63,501 bases of DNA from Rhypophila decipiens (taxonomy: Eukaryota > Ascomycota > Sordariomycetes > Sordariales > Naviculisporaceae): positions 1 through 63,501 of the forward strand of contig MU858251.1 in the NCBI GenBank assembly GCA_033297075.1, given 5' to 3'. The stretch's first letter is position 1; each line of letters opens with the position of its first letter. The notes beneath the pieces were generated by a model. It ran no database searches and was not told the DNA's origin. It was given only the letters and a program-made list of their open reading frames with translations. Shown one piece after another: positions 41,278 to 54,282 of this stretch. The translations under genes and the position numbers were made by a program.

Positions 41278-44200
41278 CGTAAGGGAAGGATCCCAGACTC
41301 ATGATTGGGGCAGATGGAGACTGGAGACTGGATGATATGAATCAACTGTTTTTCTGGCACTCTTTTCCAGCACTGAGGCGCAGTAAATGTCGTGTAACAC
41401 GATGACTACATACATGTGAACGGGATATGCCGCTCGTCCGCAATGTAGCACGGTAGTCAGCTCTAGATGCCGTCTTATGGAGCCGTGCCTCACAATTGAT
41501 GAAATTGGGGGCGGATCATGAACTCTACATGAATCCCCGAGGTCACAGTTGTGGTGCATATTGCCTAGTCACGACGGAACTAGACAGATAATAAATGAAA
41601 TTCATATTTGACGTAAGTCATGGGAAGGTGAAGCTCATGTGAACCCCCTTCCCTAATATGGAAGGTGAACCATTATGAAGGTCGAACCGTCAAAACTGAG
41701 AATGACTTTTGAGCGTTGAGATGGATATTGAAAGGGGCGACCGTGCTTGCTGAAGTTGAGAAAAAGATTCTCGAAGACTAAGAATGAGGCTGCCCCCGAC
41801 CAGGCTCTTCGTCTTGGGCTGAGGATGGTTAATAACCATGTTCCAGATATGCGTGGGATGTGCCAGAGAAGTGGGTGGGGGCATGTATGGTTACTTGTTG
41901 GGCATATCGATCATCACCACATTGAAGATAGAGTAACAATCATAGTCCATTCATACATCAATATCGTCTGTTTCCGATTCAAAAGCCTCAAGGGAGTATG
42001 AGGCTCAGGTCAGCTATATGATATATCTCAGAATTTCACGTAGTGGGATGGATATATGAGAGCTCATGCCTAGAGTTAGTCAAGTGCCATTCATCGAGCT
42101 GTCTTGGGGCTGTCAGTGGATAATCCACCCAATTGGAGGTAGAATCATATCGGGTGCTAGAAAGTCATTTTCGATAGGCCTTCACTGACACTCTTCGAGC
42201 CATAGCTCTCGGTCTCACGTGAAGCTAGAAGCTCGTTAATTGACTTCTGATGTGGCGCTGTCTATGGAGGTCGAGCAATACTGAGCGAAAATCCAACGAC
42301 CGAGGTCGGGAACTTATATCATGTTTATCAACTTGTGCAAAAGACAATCATGATCGACATGCCTCTCTGGTTGACGAATGGCTGTTCGTCCGTACCTTGC
42401 AGGTCAAGATCGTGGGTCCCATCAAACGGTTGGCCGCTTTGGACCCTGGCCGAGGAATGTGTCATCCGTGCACCAATTAGCGCCAGTCATGGCCGCTGTC
42501 TTGGCATCCAATATTTGGAGTGCAATTCAATGGATGAGAGTTGACCTTGACAGAGAACCCATGAGGTGCAATAGTGAGAGGTTGTGAGCAGATGATCATG
42601 TTGCAATCTTCATTGCCGCCGAATGCACTGCCAATGATCAGGCGGGGAGACGTTGGACAAGGGAGCAAGTTCAAACATCAAACTGGGACACCATTTCTCA
42701 AGAGAAATGGGCTGATTGGCTAGAAAGTGTTCATGATGAAAAGTGGTTTAGCGCCTTCGGGCCAAATTGCCGGGCTTGGTGACGAGTGACTGGCCCCCGT
42801 TTTCCACGAGTTTGAAGCACGACGCCAGTGTTCCAAAGCTGTGGCAGACTGTGATGAGGGGCAGAAAGTGGCTTGTTCAACCAGGTTTTTTCCGGGGGGA
42901 GTGTGGCTAGGGTGAGCTGAGGTAAGCGGATATCTGTGGCTGGACTTCCTTCCAAACGCTTGGACTGGGGGCCAGGGCAGGTGCCGAGCCGACACTTGGG
43001 CCGTCTCAGAAACCCGATGATTTTCTTTCCCCTGTCTGGTCTCGGCCAATGCCTTGGATCAGACAAAAACACAAACAACATTGTGCTGTTGAACTCATCT
43101 TGAGTCGATAATTCGAGGCCAAATGTCTTGTTTGCACTCAAGCCAACACAGTCGAGTAACAACTTCATCTTTCAAATCTTTTCGAAAATCAAAATCAAGA
43201 CATTCTCGATCGAGGTCAACAATGGGAAAGCGGCGTCGTGGCGCAGAGAAAAGGTTAAATCGCGGCCAGATCTTGGGTGCAAAGGCAACGGGTGTGGAAC
43301 AGCATGCGACATGGGCACCAATTCAGGGGTCGACATCCCTACGAGTGCCTGTGCCGGGCTTTGCCAGTGACGGGCATGGTGGAACGTGGTGCGCCTCAAG
43401 ACCCGGCCACCTTGGACCTCCTCCGACTCAGCGTGTTACATCGACAGGCGATCCGACAATGCCATGGCGCTATGCACCCAATTCGCAGCGCTTGATGCAT
43501 TTTGGCGAAGTCGATCAGACTGTATCATCGGCCCTCTTGCGACACTGCCCGGCATCGATATCACTTTTGCTTGCGTTTTGCGCTGTCGATTGTTAGTGTC
43601 TGCTTGTTCGCTGTTGACCCCGCCTAATTTCGCAGTCGAATTTGGCCCCCTGTATCGCAGTCGCCTTTGAGCCTCCATCCCTCGACCAAGACACTCTCGA
43701 CACCTTGAGCTCACAGTATGACACAGGGCTTCGACTGCGATACCTCGAGGTGTTGCAGTTTCGTCGATCCTCGGCTCTGAGACCCCAAAGATTCCTGAAA
43801 TGGCGCCATTCTCTGTCTCCTCTGTCTCTGCTGGGTTGCTCGATTGTTTTCTCGGAGCCTTCTTGGACATGCCATTGGCCCCAGTCCATCTCAACCTCCT
43901 TCAGCCTGCCCAAGTCGTACCATGATCCACCATCCCGTCAACAGTTTGACAGTCTCATGTGCTATTCCTGACAAGTGCCAGGATGTCTCGAGGACAATCC
44001 ACCTTGCTGGTGTCCATCATGGTGGACCTCCTTTCCTTCACCCCACAGGCAATACCCCCTCGTGATTTGCTCCTTGTTCAACCCGACGGTCTGGCCTGTT
44101 GGTCCCATCCATATACCCCCGAGCTTCCAGTCTTGATGATCTTCTTGATCCGCAACGCATGAATCTCTCTCGTTTTCTTCCCGCACAGGCTGGACGTTTA

Positions 44201-44588
44201 ATCCTGGTGTTTGTTTAATCACTCTCGCTGTCTATTCCGGACACTACCCCCCACGGCCACCCTCCACCAGCTCTCCTTCTCTCTCTTCTTTTCTTCCCAA
44301 GCTTTCTGCCGTGATTCTCACATCATCGTCACGTTTGGCAAGGGACCTAATCTTCCAACCCTCCCTTTCTTTGGGCAGGCCCCTCGTTTCCCTTCTATTC
44401 TCTCCTTCGCATCTATCTAGCAACAACGACATTTGGCATTTCCTCCCCGTCTACACTCTCTTGGCGTGGGCAAGGAAGGACACCAGCTCGACGGACACGA
44501 CCGACATTCTTTTACGATTCGAAGCATACCGCCGGACGGATTAAGCAGCAAGTGGCTGGGTTCCCCGAGGCGCAACATCAAGTTCAAG
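41278..44588. other. 3.3-kb interval without a convincing gene
   Basis: This is the largest empty stretch. A short plus-strand frame at 43128-43370 ends in a Cys-rich segment (CKGNGCGTACDMG, SACAGLCQ) but has no signal peptide and no splice context, so it is not called. The last 400 bp (44210-44588) are a CT-rich leader of the next gene. No RNA gene or transposon recognised. Confidence 0.4.
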
Positions 44589-45663
44589 ATGATTTGGCAA
44601 AAATGGATAGTCGCCGCGGCGCTGGCGGTGACTGGAGTACAGGCTGGAGGAATTGGAGATCTCATCGTCGAGGGGATGAGCAGGAACAGCCCGGCATATG
44701 AGCGAAGGATGGCCGAGATAGCAAAGAGAAGTCTCGTCATCCGAGGCGCGTTGCTGGAAATGCGACAAGCGAGCTCGGCCGAACTGATAGCACCCAACGG
44801 GGCGATGAACATGTCATTATGGGACGCAATAGCCAACGCGGCGTGCGTCAAGGCGCTCCAGCAGCTACCCGAGGCATCGAACCCTTCCGGCACGTGTGTC
44901 TGCTACAACGTACCGATATTAGATCGACCTGGAGGCAAATTCGTTGCCGACTTGAGGTTATACCAGCTTGGGACAGCGAGGGATGAGTTCTCTGGCATAC
45001 CGCCCGAGGCCATTGAAGTCAACCTCGGATACAAGGGTGCCAACGTATCGCCGACCACGCCTGAGCAGGCCGCCCAGAAGATCTCTGGCGCGGGCATTTT
45101 GGCGAGACAGTCGCCGGCCGAGCTGAACGGGGACCTCAAGCTACTGCAGACATATATGTTTCTGGGTGAGATTGACCAGACGGCGGAGAAGGTGGAAAAC
45201 ATGACAATGTGAGCATCGGCCACCCCCCATAACCTGACTTGTTAAATTCCTCGGCAGAGACTAACGAGCATACTTTTTCAGGGGCACCCTCCAATCACAC
45301 CTCCTCCCAGTGGTGACACTCAGCGGGCGAAACGCACAGAACCAGGTTGTCAGCACCAATGTGTCGACGACCGAGGCGGCCTTTGTGGCGGGAGAATTTG
45401 CCGCCGATGTGGTGATGAGCAGTTTCGCCGAGGCCGAGCTCGCGGTCGAGGAGGAGATTGCCCGTCTCAAGAACGGCACTACGGCTTTTGTGCTTCCCGG
45501 AGTGCAGATCCTCATCTTTCCCATCGGTCTCGTCATCACCAGCATATGGCTCGTCCTCGGTCTTGCCGCCTACGGCTACGGAACATTTTGCCGGTACAAC
45601 TTTCGGGAGCAGTACCGGAGGAGGATGCTCATCCAACAGAAGAGCGCGGTACCGAGGTTTTAA
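44589..45663 (+). CDS. secretory-pathway protein with C-terminal membrane span
   Basis: Exons 44589-45208 and 45282-45663, joined across a 73-bp intron (GTGAGC, CTAAC branch, TTTTCAG; phase 2), encode 333 residues. The ATG lies in TTCAAGATGATT; an upstream in-frame ATG would bury the signal peptide. Residues 1-19 are a signal peptide (MIWQKWIVAAALAVTGVQA). The luminal or extracellular part has N-glycosylation sites (NMSL, NVST, NGTT) and a CVCYNV pair. One strong hydrophobic span (VQILIFPIGLVITSIWLVLG) lies at about 276-296, and the short cytosolic tail is basic (RYNFREQYRRRM). This predicts a type I plasma-membrane or wall-associated protein. No family named; likely conserved in filamentous ascomycetes. 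Confidence 0.85.
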
Positions 45664-47456
45664 CGCCGACGAAAGATATTACATGTTTCCCTTCTCTTTC
45701 CGTCAAGATGATACCACTTTTTCTTGTTTCTCGAGCTATCATTGTTTGTCTATATCTGCATTCATGGATGCGATGCCTGCTCCGCAGCTCCCACTTGTTA
45801 CATAGCTTCTTTTTCTTCTTCAAATCCTCTTCTGTACATACCAGAGCTCTTTTTGATATATTACATAGGTACACAACAGTACATTGCATTAATTTGCAGC
45901 ATATTATACAATGCATATACATCAACACGTTCAATCGTTTCTCAAATTCGTAATCTGTGTACTGGTGAATCCTCCTCCTATGTTCCTGCTTCCTATAGGC
46001 AATCAACCCACCGCCGTTGCGTGATTGGTGTCTTCAAGAGGCACGACTGCACCATGGACAATTTGACCGCTGGCATGGATGCAAAGACGGTCTTTTTCAG
46101 ACCAGAAATTTCGCTGACAGTAGCGTCTCCGGATGGTCAGCTTAGGTCTAGAATAATTCATCTACGCAGAAACATTGATAGCCGGGAAGGGAGTTTGCTT
46201 GCCACTCGAGAATGCGAGTCGAGTCGAGTCGATTCAAACCACCCAGATTCGAGACCCAAAGGCAAAGAGAACGGACGCTGTTTGGATACTAACAGCACTT
46301 GCGGGCAGCATGTGCATTCCGTGTTAGTGTAGAAATATTTCCAATTACAAGGGGCAACGTCCCCTGTTGTGTCGGTTCAGGGGTCTTGTTGTTTCAGAAT
46401 TTGCCCCGCGAAATAAAAAATGGAGCGACAAGGTGGATACTAACTGTTAGTAGGGTCATTTTCAATACACACGATTCCTAACACCCTCTATCACATCCCC
46501 AGTGCCTTTTCTTGTTCGGAAGGTGGGCAAGGTGGGGTAAACAACGCCAGGTGAAGCGGAGCTGTCGTCAGCTTTCCATTTCGTGTTGATGAAACCGTTC
46601 AAGAGCTGCTCCGCCCGTGACAGCATTCAACCCCTAAAGGGATTCATGCAATGGCCAGGGCGTTTTGCCATTGGGGAGCTGTCGCCAGCTTATCATCAGT
46701 TCACCACGATTCTACCCTGTCAACGTTAAATCTTTTGCCCTCTGGCACAGACACGCAGAAGCCATTTTGGTATCCGTAGACCCGGAACCATGTGGAGGCA
46801 AATTGCCATCCCAACAACACCTTTCACAAACGCCCGCGATGGTCGAACGGTTCTTTCCAGGTGGACGAGTATCGCATGAATACAGTCCCCGGCATTACCA
46901 GGATCGGCCAGCACGCAGCTCAACTTCTCAGCGTTGCCGCAAATGTCAACGTTCCAACAACCGCTGGTCCCAGGAGAAGTTGTCTGGAACCTTGCATGCA
47001 TCCAAAGTCCAAACCTCCATCGCATGAAAGAGGCAAGGCATCCAGGTCCTGGCAGACGCTTATCCCGGGTATACGAGTCTCGTCCGTCCAGTCTCGATCC
47101 AGACTTCCGAGCTGGAAGGGATCCCCTCGGCTTGTCCTTGACACGGACGGTGGCCATGTTGCCTCCGAGTGGATTAGACACCGTCGACTTTTGTTTCGTT
47201 TCTTTTCTCTTGCCCGACTTGCCAACTGCTGGAGCTCATCTCTTTTCGTGACCATAGCTTCAACTTGTGTTTGTATCCTTGAAGGAGTCTTCAACAAGTC
47301 AAGTACAGTCTACTTGTAACTTTCTTTTCTTTTACTTCTATTCACTTGTATCGTGGACCGGAGCCATCGACTACCTACGCTCTGGAGCGATATTCTCACT
47401 GCAGCAGGTGCTGGTTTACGACACGAACGGCCGCTTTATGAACCATCGAAGTCCCC
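45664..47456. other. intergenic region
   Basis: About 1.8 kb without a convincing gene. A CGAGT pentanucleotide microsatellite occurs near 46206-46222. The right end is the promoter of the large acidic gene, with a T/C-rich stretch near 47310-47340. Confidence 0.45.
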
Positions 47457-50400
47457 ATGGTGGCAACCGACATCAACGCTGACCATAACGACCCGGACCA
47501 CACGACCGCACTCGAGCGGCATACCATCGCGAGAATGGAAGTCACCAACCTTGTCTCGCAGATGCAAGAGACACTCTCGACCATTCACCAGACCATCACC
47601 TCGCTCGACACCGCCGAGCACGATGCTCGGCTCGACGCGCTAGAGCAGGATCGCGATAAACACATCCAGGCTATACAGACTGCCTTTGCCGACGAGTCGT
47701 CGGCTATCAATCAGAAGAGGAAGGCAGAACGAGACGAGATACTGGAGAGGCGCAGGAAGGAAGATGAAGAGCGGGAGAGACGGAGGAGGCTAGAGGACGA
47801 GGAGATGGAGGACAAGGCAAGAATGGAGGACGAAGAACGTGACAAGGATCTTAGGATTCACACACAGGAGGTGGAAGACAAGACTGATGCCTTGATGGCG
47901 CAGGTTGAGGAGGAGGCGACGAGGATGTTGGCTGAGGCAGGGGATAAGCTGAAGAAGTTGGAGGAGCGGAGGAAGGTAAGACTACTGACTCCTGTGCGCT
48001 TGTGTTGAGTGAACATCGCTGACGTGTTTCTATGTGACTTGCAGGAGATCAACCGCCGCCTTGACGAGCAGCTCCAGGTGCCGCTGCCGCCTCCGCCATC
48101 GAGAACAAGAAGAACTGCCCGCGCGGCGGGGAATAAAACCGAAGCAAGGAGTATGCCTTCGCAGACTGAGGCGGTAGAGAGTAAGAGACTGGAGTCGCTG
48201 CCCGTCGAGGCCGTCAATGCGCAGCCAATGAGTAACCCTCCTGTGAAGGCGCATGAAGACGACACCGATGCCGAGTCCGTATCGGACGAGCACCACGCTT
48301 TGTCTCGCCAGAGCAGCACCGAAACTTTGCCTCCTACCACGTACTCGCCCGACCCTGCCGACCTCACGTTGTCCGTCCCCGGCCTTAACATCACCACACA
48401 CAAGGAGGTGGAGGAGGGCGAGAACAATGCGCTTGGGGTCACGACCAGGTCTCACTCGACGCATCACGATCAAGATGAAGACATCGATGCGGCTCTTGCC
48501 GACATGCCTCAGCTTTCTCGAGTCAATTCTCGAGACCCGTCGGCCGAAAGGCATACCCAAGCTCAGGTTGACGCAGTTGACGGCGACGATCATGTTTCCG
48601 ACCCCCGCGATGGAAAACAAGAGAAGACGCCTGGCCATACCCGTTCCCTCACAGCCGAGCTCGCTTGGTGGGAAGAACAGCAGAATAACGGAATGAATAT
48701 TCCCGATATTGTCGGGGAAGTATCTGAAGATGGAGAGGGGTACGGTGCTCTTGCCGACGGATCGATGCCAATGACACTCGAGCGTCCAGTCTCCAGACGA
48801 CCCTCTCTTGCTGATGGGGCGGCACCAGTCGCTGCGCTTGACCTTTCTGAGGTAACCAAGGGTCTCGCAGCCTTTGACAAAGACGCCTTGCCCGCACCGC
48901 TTGAGCGGCATGGTTCTGATATCTCCAGGCGGCCATCTCTTGCTGCTGATGAGTCATCCGTCGCTGTTCACGACGTTGGTGGTAGTTCCAGGCGCTCGTC
49001 CTTTGGCCCCGAGGTGCTATCGGTCGTTCCGCGGGAAGTCGCTCGTGACATCGCCGAAGGTCAGGAAAACGAGCATCACGAGGTGAGCCTCGAGGAAGTC
49101 GACAACGACCGTGCCGTTACAGAAGAGGAGGACGGAGCGGGTCTGCGTGGGCATATGGAGCCGCACGCCAGCCCAGAGCCTGGAATCCGAGAAGCCGGAA
49201 GTTTCAGTCCCCGAGAGTCCGGAGAGGACCGCGACTGGCCTCTCAGACACGATAACTCTCCTACCCCCGATACCCAGGATCGCCGCGATTCCCTGACTAC
49301 GGAGTTGACGCTCGACACTGCTATTGTCCACAAGGCAGCAGACATGCTTCAACATTCATCGCCAATAATTAAGCGGCACGCGCAGGTCGAACCCGATGTC
49401 ACCTCGCCGACTTCGATGGCCGATAATAACTTCCAGACGGCCAGCGTCGCGACCCCAGTCTCCCATATCGAGTTCATGAGCAAACAAGTCCACGACGAGC
49501 TTGACATGGTCGAGGCCAGCCCGGTGGACGTCGTATCGATAGGGTCGCCTTCTGAACGTGATTCTTTCGACGGTGCACATGACCGCTCGCAGTTAACGGC
49601 TGATAGCTCGGTCGCAAACGTCGATGAGCACTCTCAGGGAGGAGACAAGGACGACGTCGCCAGCGAAGCGGGTTCTGTGTCTGCTGCTGATGAGCACGCC
49701 GTTGCTCGGGCTTTGCATGAGGACTCGCAACTTCAGCCAATGGAGGTTGCTGCTTCCCGTGCTGCCGAGCATGGCGGTCTCGATGCAAGTGACCACTCGA
49801 TCCATGTCCACGATGATCGGGACTCGATCTCGGGGGATGAACATCTCGAGCCCATGTCCAAGTCTTTGTCTGAGGAACTGCAGCAGGATGAGAGCTCGGA
49901 GGATCCGGAGACCTTGTTTGACGATGATCCCCTTGCTGGAAGGAGTCATGATGACACCGTCATGGCTGAGAAGGCTGTCGAGGACGCAACTGCGCATTTC
50001 CAAGCCGAGAGGAGTGGGCATGAGCTTGCTGATGGCCTTCAGGTTGCGCAACTGCTCCACGATCAGCAGGACCTTGGCGCGGTTTCCAGGGCTGCAAGTG
50101 AGGTTGGGGATCATGACGATTCCATGTCCGAGGATGAGCTCCCACTGGTCAAGGTTGAGTCGAGGTCGCTGGCTGACGAACTTGGCACCGAGAACATGCG
50201 CGATGAACAGAGTGACTACGAGGACGATGAACGGGCCGACCACAACGGTTTTGGTGACGAGGATGACGAGAAGGCGCCGATCACCCAGGGCAACCCCGAA
50301 CATGCCACTGCCGTCCCTGTTGATGCTCCCATTTTGTCTGAATCCGAAACCCTCGACCACAAACCAAGCTCGTTGGAGGAGCAACCATCGGAGCCGGCGC

Positions 50401-53033
50401 AAAAGGAGGCGGATTCAGATCATGAACAAGCTCATGAGGCCCATCCGTTTGTCATGGCTGACTTGCATGATGTGCCGGCCAGCCCGACAGACTCCAACCT
50501 CCATCACTCACAAGCTAGCCATGTCCATGATCACGATACTGTTCATGCCTCCGAACACGAAGTCTCCGACAACGAAGCAGATGATGTTAGACGCGAAGGA
50601 ACCCAGCCCATTGAGCCATCTCAGCAGGCGCAAAAGGTCGATGAGGCTGGCCCAGACGATGAAAGCACGCTGCCACTACCCACCGGCTTGACTGATGCGG
50701 AGTCGCCGACATTCTTCACTCCTCTGGAATCTACAGGTCTGCGTTCTGCCGAAGACTACCTGAATGGTCATGACACCAACGCGCACCACTCCGACGTGTC
50801 GACTGAGGGCGCACATTACGAGGATGAGCATACGGCTCAGCGCGACCAAGATGCCGATGACATGCATGACCAGAATATGCCCGTTGTCAGAACTCACGAT
50901 GACCAAGAGGCCGAAGCAGACATGTCAGACGCTGAAGTGACGAAGCTCGCTGAACCAGATATCGCGACCGAGACTCACAGGCCCTCAGTCACAGAGAGCG
51001 TTGACCAAGACCACGACATGGACATGGACGAACAGGTCGCTGGGAATAATACGCTAAAGCGGGTCGCCACCGATGAGAGTTTTGAGCAAGACAGCAACGC
51101 GGGTTACGAAACCGCCCACCACAAGGTCGAGTTGGAGCACAGATATTCTGCCACGGTTCAAGGACAAGATTACCTCTTTGATGACGATAACCAGAGCAGT
51201 GATGGAGATGATGATGATGGCGATTCTGTCAGCGATGGGGTTGGAAAAGATGTCACGCATTCTGAGCACGTCAAGGGTTCTTTCCATGCCGACCAGGATA
51301 AGCTATCTGCAGATGATGGTCAGCTTGACGAAGCTGGGAAGCACGGATCGCGAGTAGAGGCTGCATCCCCGGTCTTGGAATCTAGTTTGCAGCACGGCCA
51401 GCAGGGTCATGCCGAAGATGGCGAGGACGAGCCAGCCGCTTCAGTCGCTGCTCTGGCTGTGGCTGTTGATGAGCAGCCCGCCAGCAAGAGCATGGATCAT
51501 GTGGCAGAAGAGGCTGTTTCCCCTTCCCTTGTACACAGCCACAACCCTCACGACACAGAAGAACATGAAACCATGGGTCATCATTCCCAGGGAGATCAAG
51601 ACTCTGAACTTGAAGCGCACAGAGCTGCGATCGCAGCCTTTCCCTTGCCTCCTTCCGTGCCAGCCGACGAGGACGAAGACATCCGCCATCAAAACGAGCT
51701 CGCCGAGCCAGTCTCTCCTACAGCCACAAGAGGTCTGGCAGCAAGCCGTCACAATCCCGAGAGACCACAGACTCCCGAAACTGAAGCCCAACATGAAGAC
51801 ACCCTTGTACAAGAGCTGTCTCTTCATGAATCATGCTCATCCCCGACCCAGAACCACGCCATTGCCGAAGCCGCAAGCCACGAGCCCATCGACGCGGAGG
51901 CGGACAAGGACAACTTCACCCCCCGTGACGTAACCAACGTCTCCTGGTCCGAGTCTCACCAAGAGCAGCCGCAACATGAAGAACAACAATCCCGACTTCG
52001 CTCTCAAACCAACCAGACAGACATGTCCTACAGCACAGCGCCAGAACTAGACGTCGAGTCCACGCCAATGTCCCTGCGCAGCGTATCCACCATTTCATCA
52101 GCCCCTTCCTCGCCGGTGCATGCCGCCCTGCTTGGCGATAACCACGAGCCTGTGATCCGTGATAGCTGGCCGAATCCCGCTTCGGGACGACTAAACTCGC
52201 TCATGGGCGGTTCTTCGACTGGCAGAGCAAGAGGCGAGTCGAATCTGAGCAACGTCTCTTATTCGGAGGATTACGTGGACACTTCCAACCCCAAAGTAAA
52301 CACTGGATTTGGAGGCCTGGCGCCGAGTCCCATGAGGCTTTGGCAACGTCGCGAGCAGAGTCATCATCTCTCCACTGACGGCGAGGGCGAGGAATACACT
52401 GGCGCTGGATATCAGGTTCAACGGCCCGTCAGCGCGATGGATCTGAGCAGCCACCACACAAATGATTCAATTTTGAAACAAGACCGTAGTGTCACGCCTA
52501 CCACTGCCACATATCGCAACTCTGTCCCCGCCTCCTCCACGGGGGTAGGATCCGGACCAGGCTCGGGCGGCGGCGGCGGCGCAAGTAGTCTGTTCCAGCG
52601 GATGAGGAGCGTGTTTGAGAATAATTCCTCGTCTACAGCCTCCGCGACGGCAGCAGGGTCGAGAGGGAGCTCGCCTACTGTTCGCTCTAGGCCGGGTAGT
52701 TGGTACTCTAGGGCTTCGGCAGGAGCAGTTACTACTACTACTGATCAGACTCAAAAGACCGAACCCGCTGCATATGATGACGCCTACGACGGTCAGGACG
52801 GCGGTCGGGGAACGACGACGAGTCAAGCTGAGGCTGATAAATCGTCGTGGTATCATGAGAATTCGCGACGACGAGAAAGAAGGCGAGGGTATGTTGACCT
52901 TGATTTGAGCGACGAGGACGATAGCGGGGAAGAGGATGCTTCCTTGCTATCTGCTGAGGAGAATGGTCATTCGTATGATGACGAGCGTGGCTATCATCGA
53001 TATGATCGGCATGGGCGGTTGACCGCGAATTGA
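47457..53033 (+). CDS. large acidic disordered protein with N-terminal coiled coil
   Basis: Exons 47457-47975 and 48045-53033 (69-bp intron, GTAAGA...TTGCAG, CTGACGT branch, phase 0) encode 1,835 residues. The splice joins LEERRK to EINRRLDEQL, keeping a coiled coil intact. Residues about 75-185 form a charged coiled coil (RRKEDEERERRRRLEDEEME). From about 190 the protein is a very long, Asp/Glu/Ser/His-rich region with no predicted fold. It includes a serial Ser-site motif (SRRPSLADG, SRRPSLAADE, SRRSSFGPE), a form of R-R-x-S that AGC kinases such as PKA phosphorylate. Near the end is a Gly-rich/basic zone (GSGGGGGASSLFQRMRS) and an acidic tail. It is likely a scaffold regulated by phosphorylation, by inference. 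No family name can be given. Confidence 0.85.
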
Positions 53034-53342
53034 CCACGCTCGGGAGGAGCGGGGGCCGGGGAGGAGGAGGAGGATGTTGGACTGGAGAGAGGAGCCATTA
53101 CTGGTGGGAATTGGAAGCATGTTGTTACAAGGGAAGAGGATGATCGTAGAGAGGAGGAAGAGGACGATGATGTTTTTGATTCACATTTTCGGTTGCATTT
53201 ATGCTCTACGAACAGCACATTGGATTCATCACATGCAGGTCCTGGTGGTTTGGGTTCTACTTCACATTTTATCAGCCCCTCTGCAAGATCGTCATGGGCA
53301 GCTGCTGTTCCGGCCGACGAACCTGCCGAGACAGTGTTGTGG
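53034..53342. other. short interval after the large gene
   Basis: 3-prime untranslated region of the large acidic gene; no separate gene recognised. Confidence 0.45.
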
Positions 53343-54035
53343 ATGAAGGGTAGCGAGGAAGTTAAGGAGATCACCATCCGCCGGGTTCGGGGCGGTACCG
53401 GCAGAACACGTCTTGAAAGTCTTGGAGTTGGGCAAGTTCAACGAGGAGAGGTCAAGCAGCTCGAGACGACACAAGAGCGGCGGTGGGAAACTGGGTCAAG
53501 GTCGTTGTCAGCCGATGGAGAAATCCACTGCCACAGCACAGGCGAACTCACAAATCACCACTGCAAACATACAACTACTTCCAGCTACGAAGGCATCTCC
53601 AACTCTTCCACAAAGAACAAAGTAGAAGGAGACCTCCGCCTCCCCTGGATGTGGGTAGAAGGCTGGCGCGCACGCCTGCGCATGTCAGGCGACGTGGTGG
53701 AAAAATCACGTTGGGAGTGGCGGATGCATGATTCACATCCGGGCTCAAGACAACAACGAGCTGGGACGGTCGTGAGCCAGATCCCTTCTGTGGTTTCCAT
53801 GTCTGCCAGTGCTGTGGGGACAGACAACACTCCATCTTGTTCTGTCCATTCGCTGGCTCAGAGGTCTCGCGCGGCTACGAGTCCTGGTTATGGTGTGTTC
53901 AAGTACGTGCCAGGGGAGTTGCGTGCTTTTTCTGGGAGTGTTTCTGTCAACGATGATGGTTCTGGTCATCAGATGGTGATGGGGCTTGGCCAGGACGACG
54001 GGAGACCACGAAGGAAGTCTGTTCGCTGGGCATGA
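53343..54035 (+). CDS. hypothetical protein, weakly supported
   Basis: A 230-residue frame from ATG 53343 on the same strand as, and about 310 bp downstream of, the large acidic gene. It is hydrophilic, with Trp-containing segments (LRLPWMWVEGWRARL, EKSRWEWRM) and a Ser-rich C-terminus ending RPRRKSVRWA. No domain, signal peptide or repeat. A poly-T run follows the stop (54041-54068). It could equally be a chance frame in the 3-prime region of the upstream gene. Confidence 0.3.
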   Translation: MKGSEEVKEITIRRVRGGTGRTRLESLGVGQVQRGEVKQLETTQERRWETGSRSLSADGEIHCHSTGELTNHHCKHTTTSSYEGISNSSTKNKVEGDLRLPWMWVEGWRARLRMSGDVVEKSRWEWRMHDSHPGSRQQRAGTVVSQIPSVVSMSASAVGTDNTPSCSVHSLAQRSRAATSPGYGVFKYVPGELRAFSGSVSVNDDGSGHQMVMGLGQDDGRPRRKSVRWA

Positions 54036-54282
54036 GTCTTTTCTTTTTTTTTGGTTTTTTTTTTTTTACGTCTGTTACGGACATGGAGTACTGCACAGCT
54101 TTGTTCATTTCTATTGTGTTCGTTTTGTGGACTGTAGATCGATATCAATAAACTCGAAATTCTCAAGTAAATATATTGTCCAAAACTCGATCCAGCTTTT
54201 ACCAGCGGCCGTGAATCTCAAAATCTTGCTGTTTTCAATATCCGACACGTCCAATTCAAGTCAGCGCAACATTTCCATGTCA
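54036..54282. other. convergent 3-prime region
   Basis: Between the plus-strand hypothetical frame and the minus-strand P450. Contains a T-rich tract at 54041-54068. Confidence 0.45.

Noticed and set aside
43128..43370. 80-residue frame with a Cys-rich end
   Set aside because: No signal peptide, leader or splice support; the cysteines are clustered by chance composition as far as can be seen.
53193..53342. N-terminal extension of the frame after the large acidic gene
   Set aside because: It depends on a TTG start; the first ATG is at 53343.
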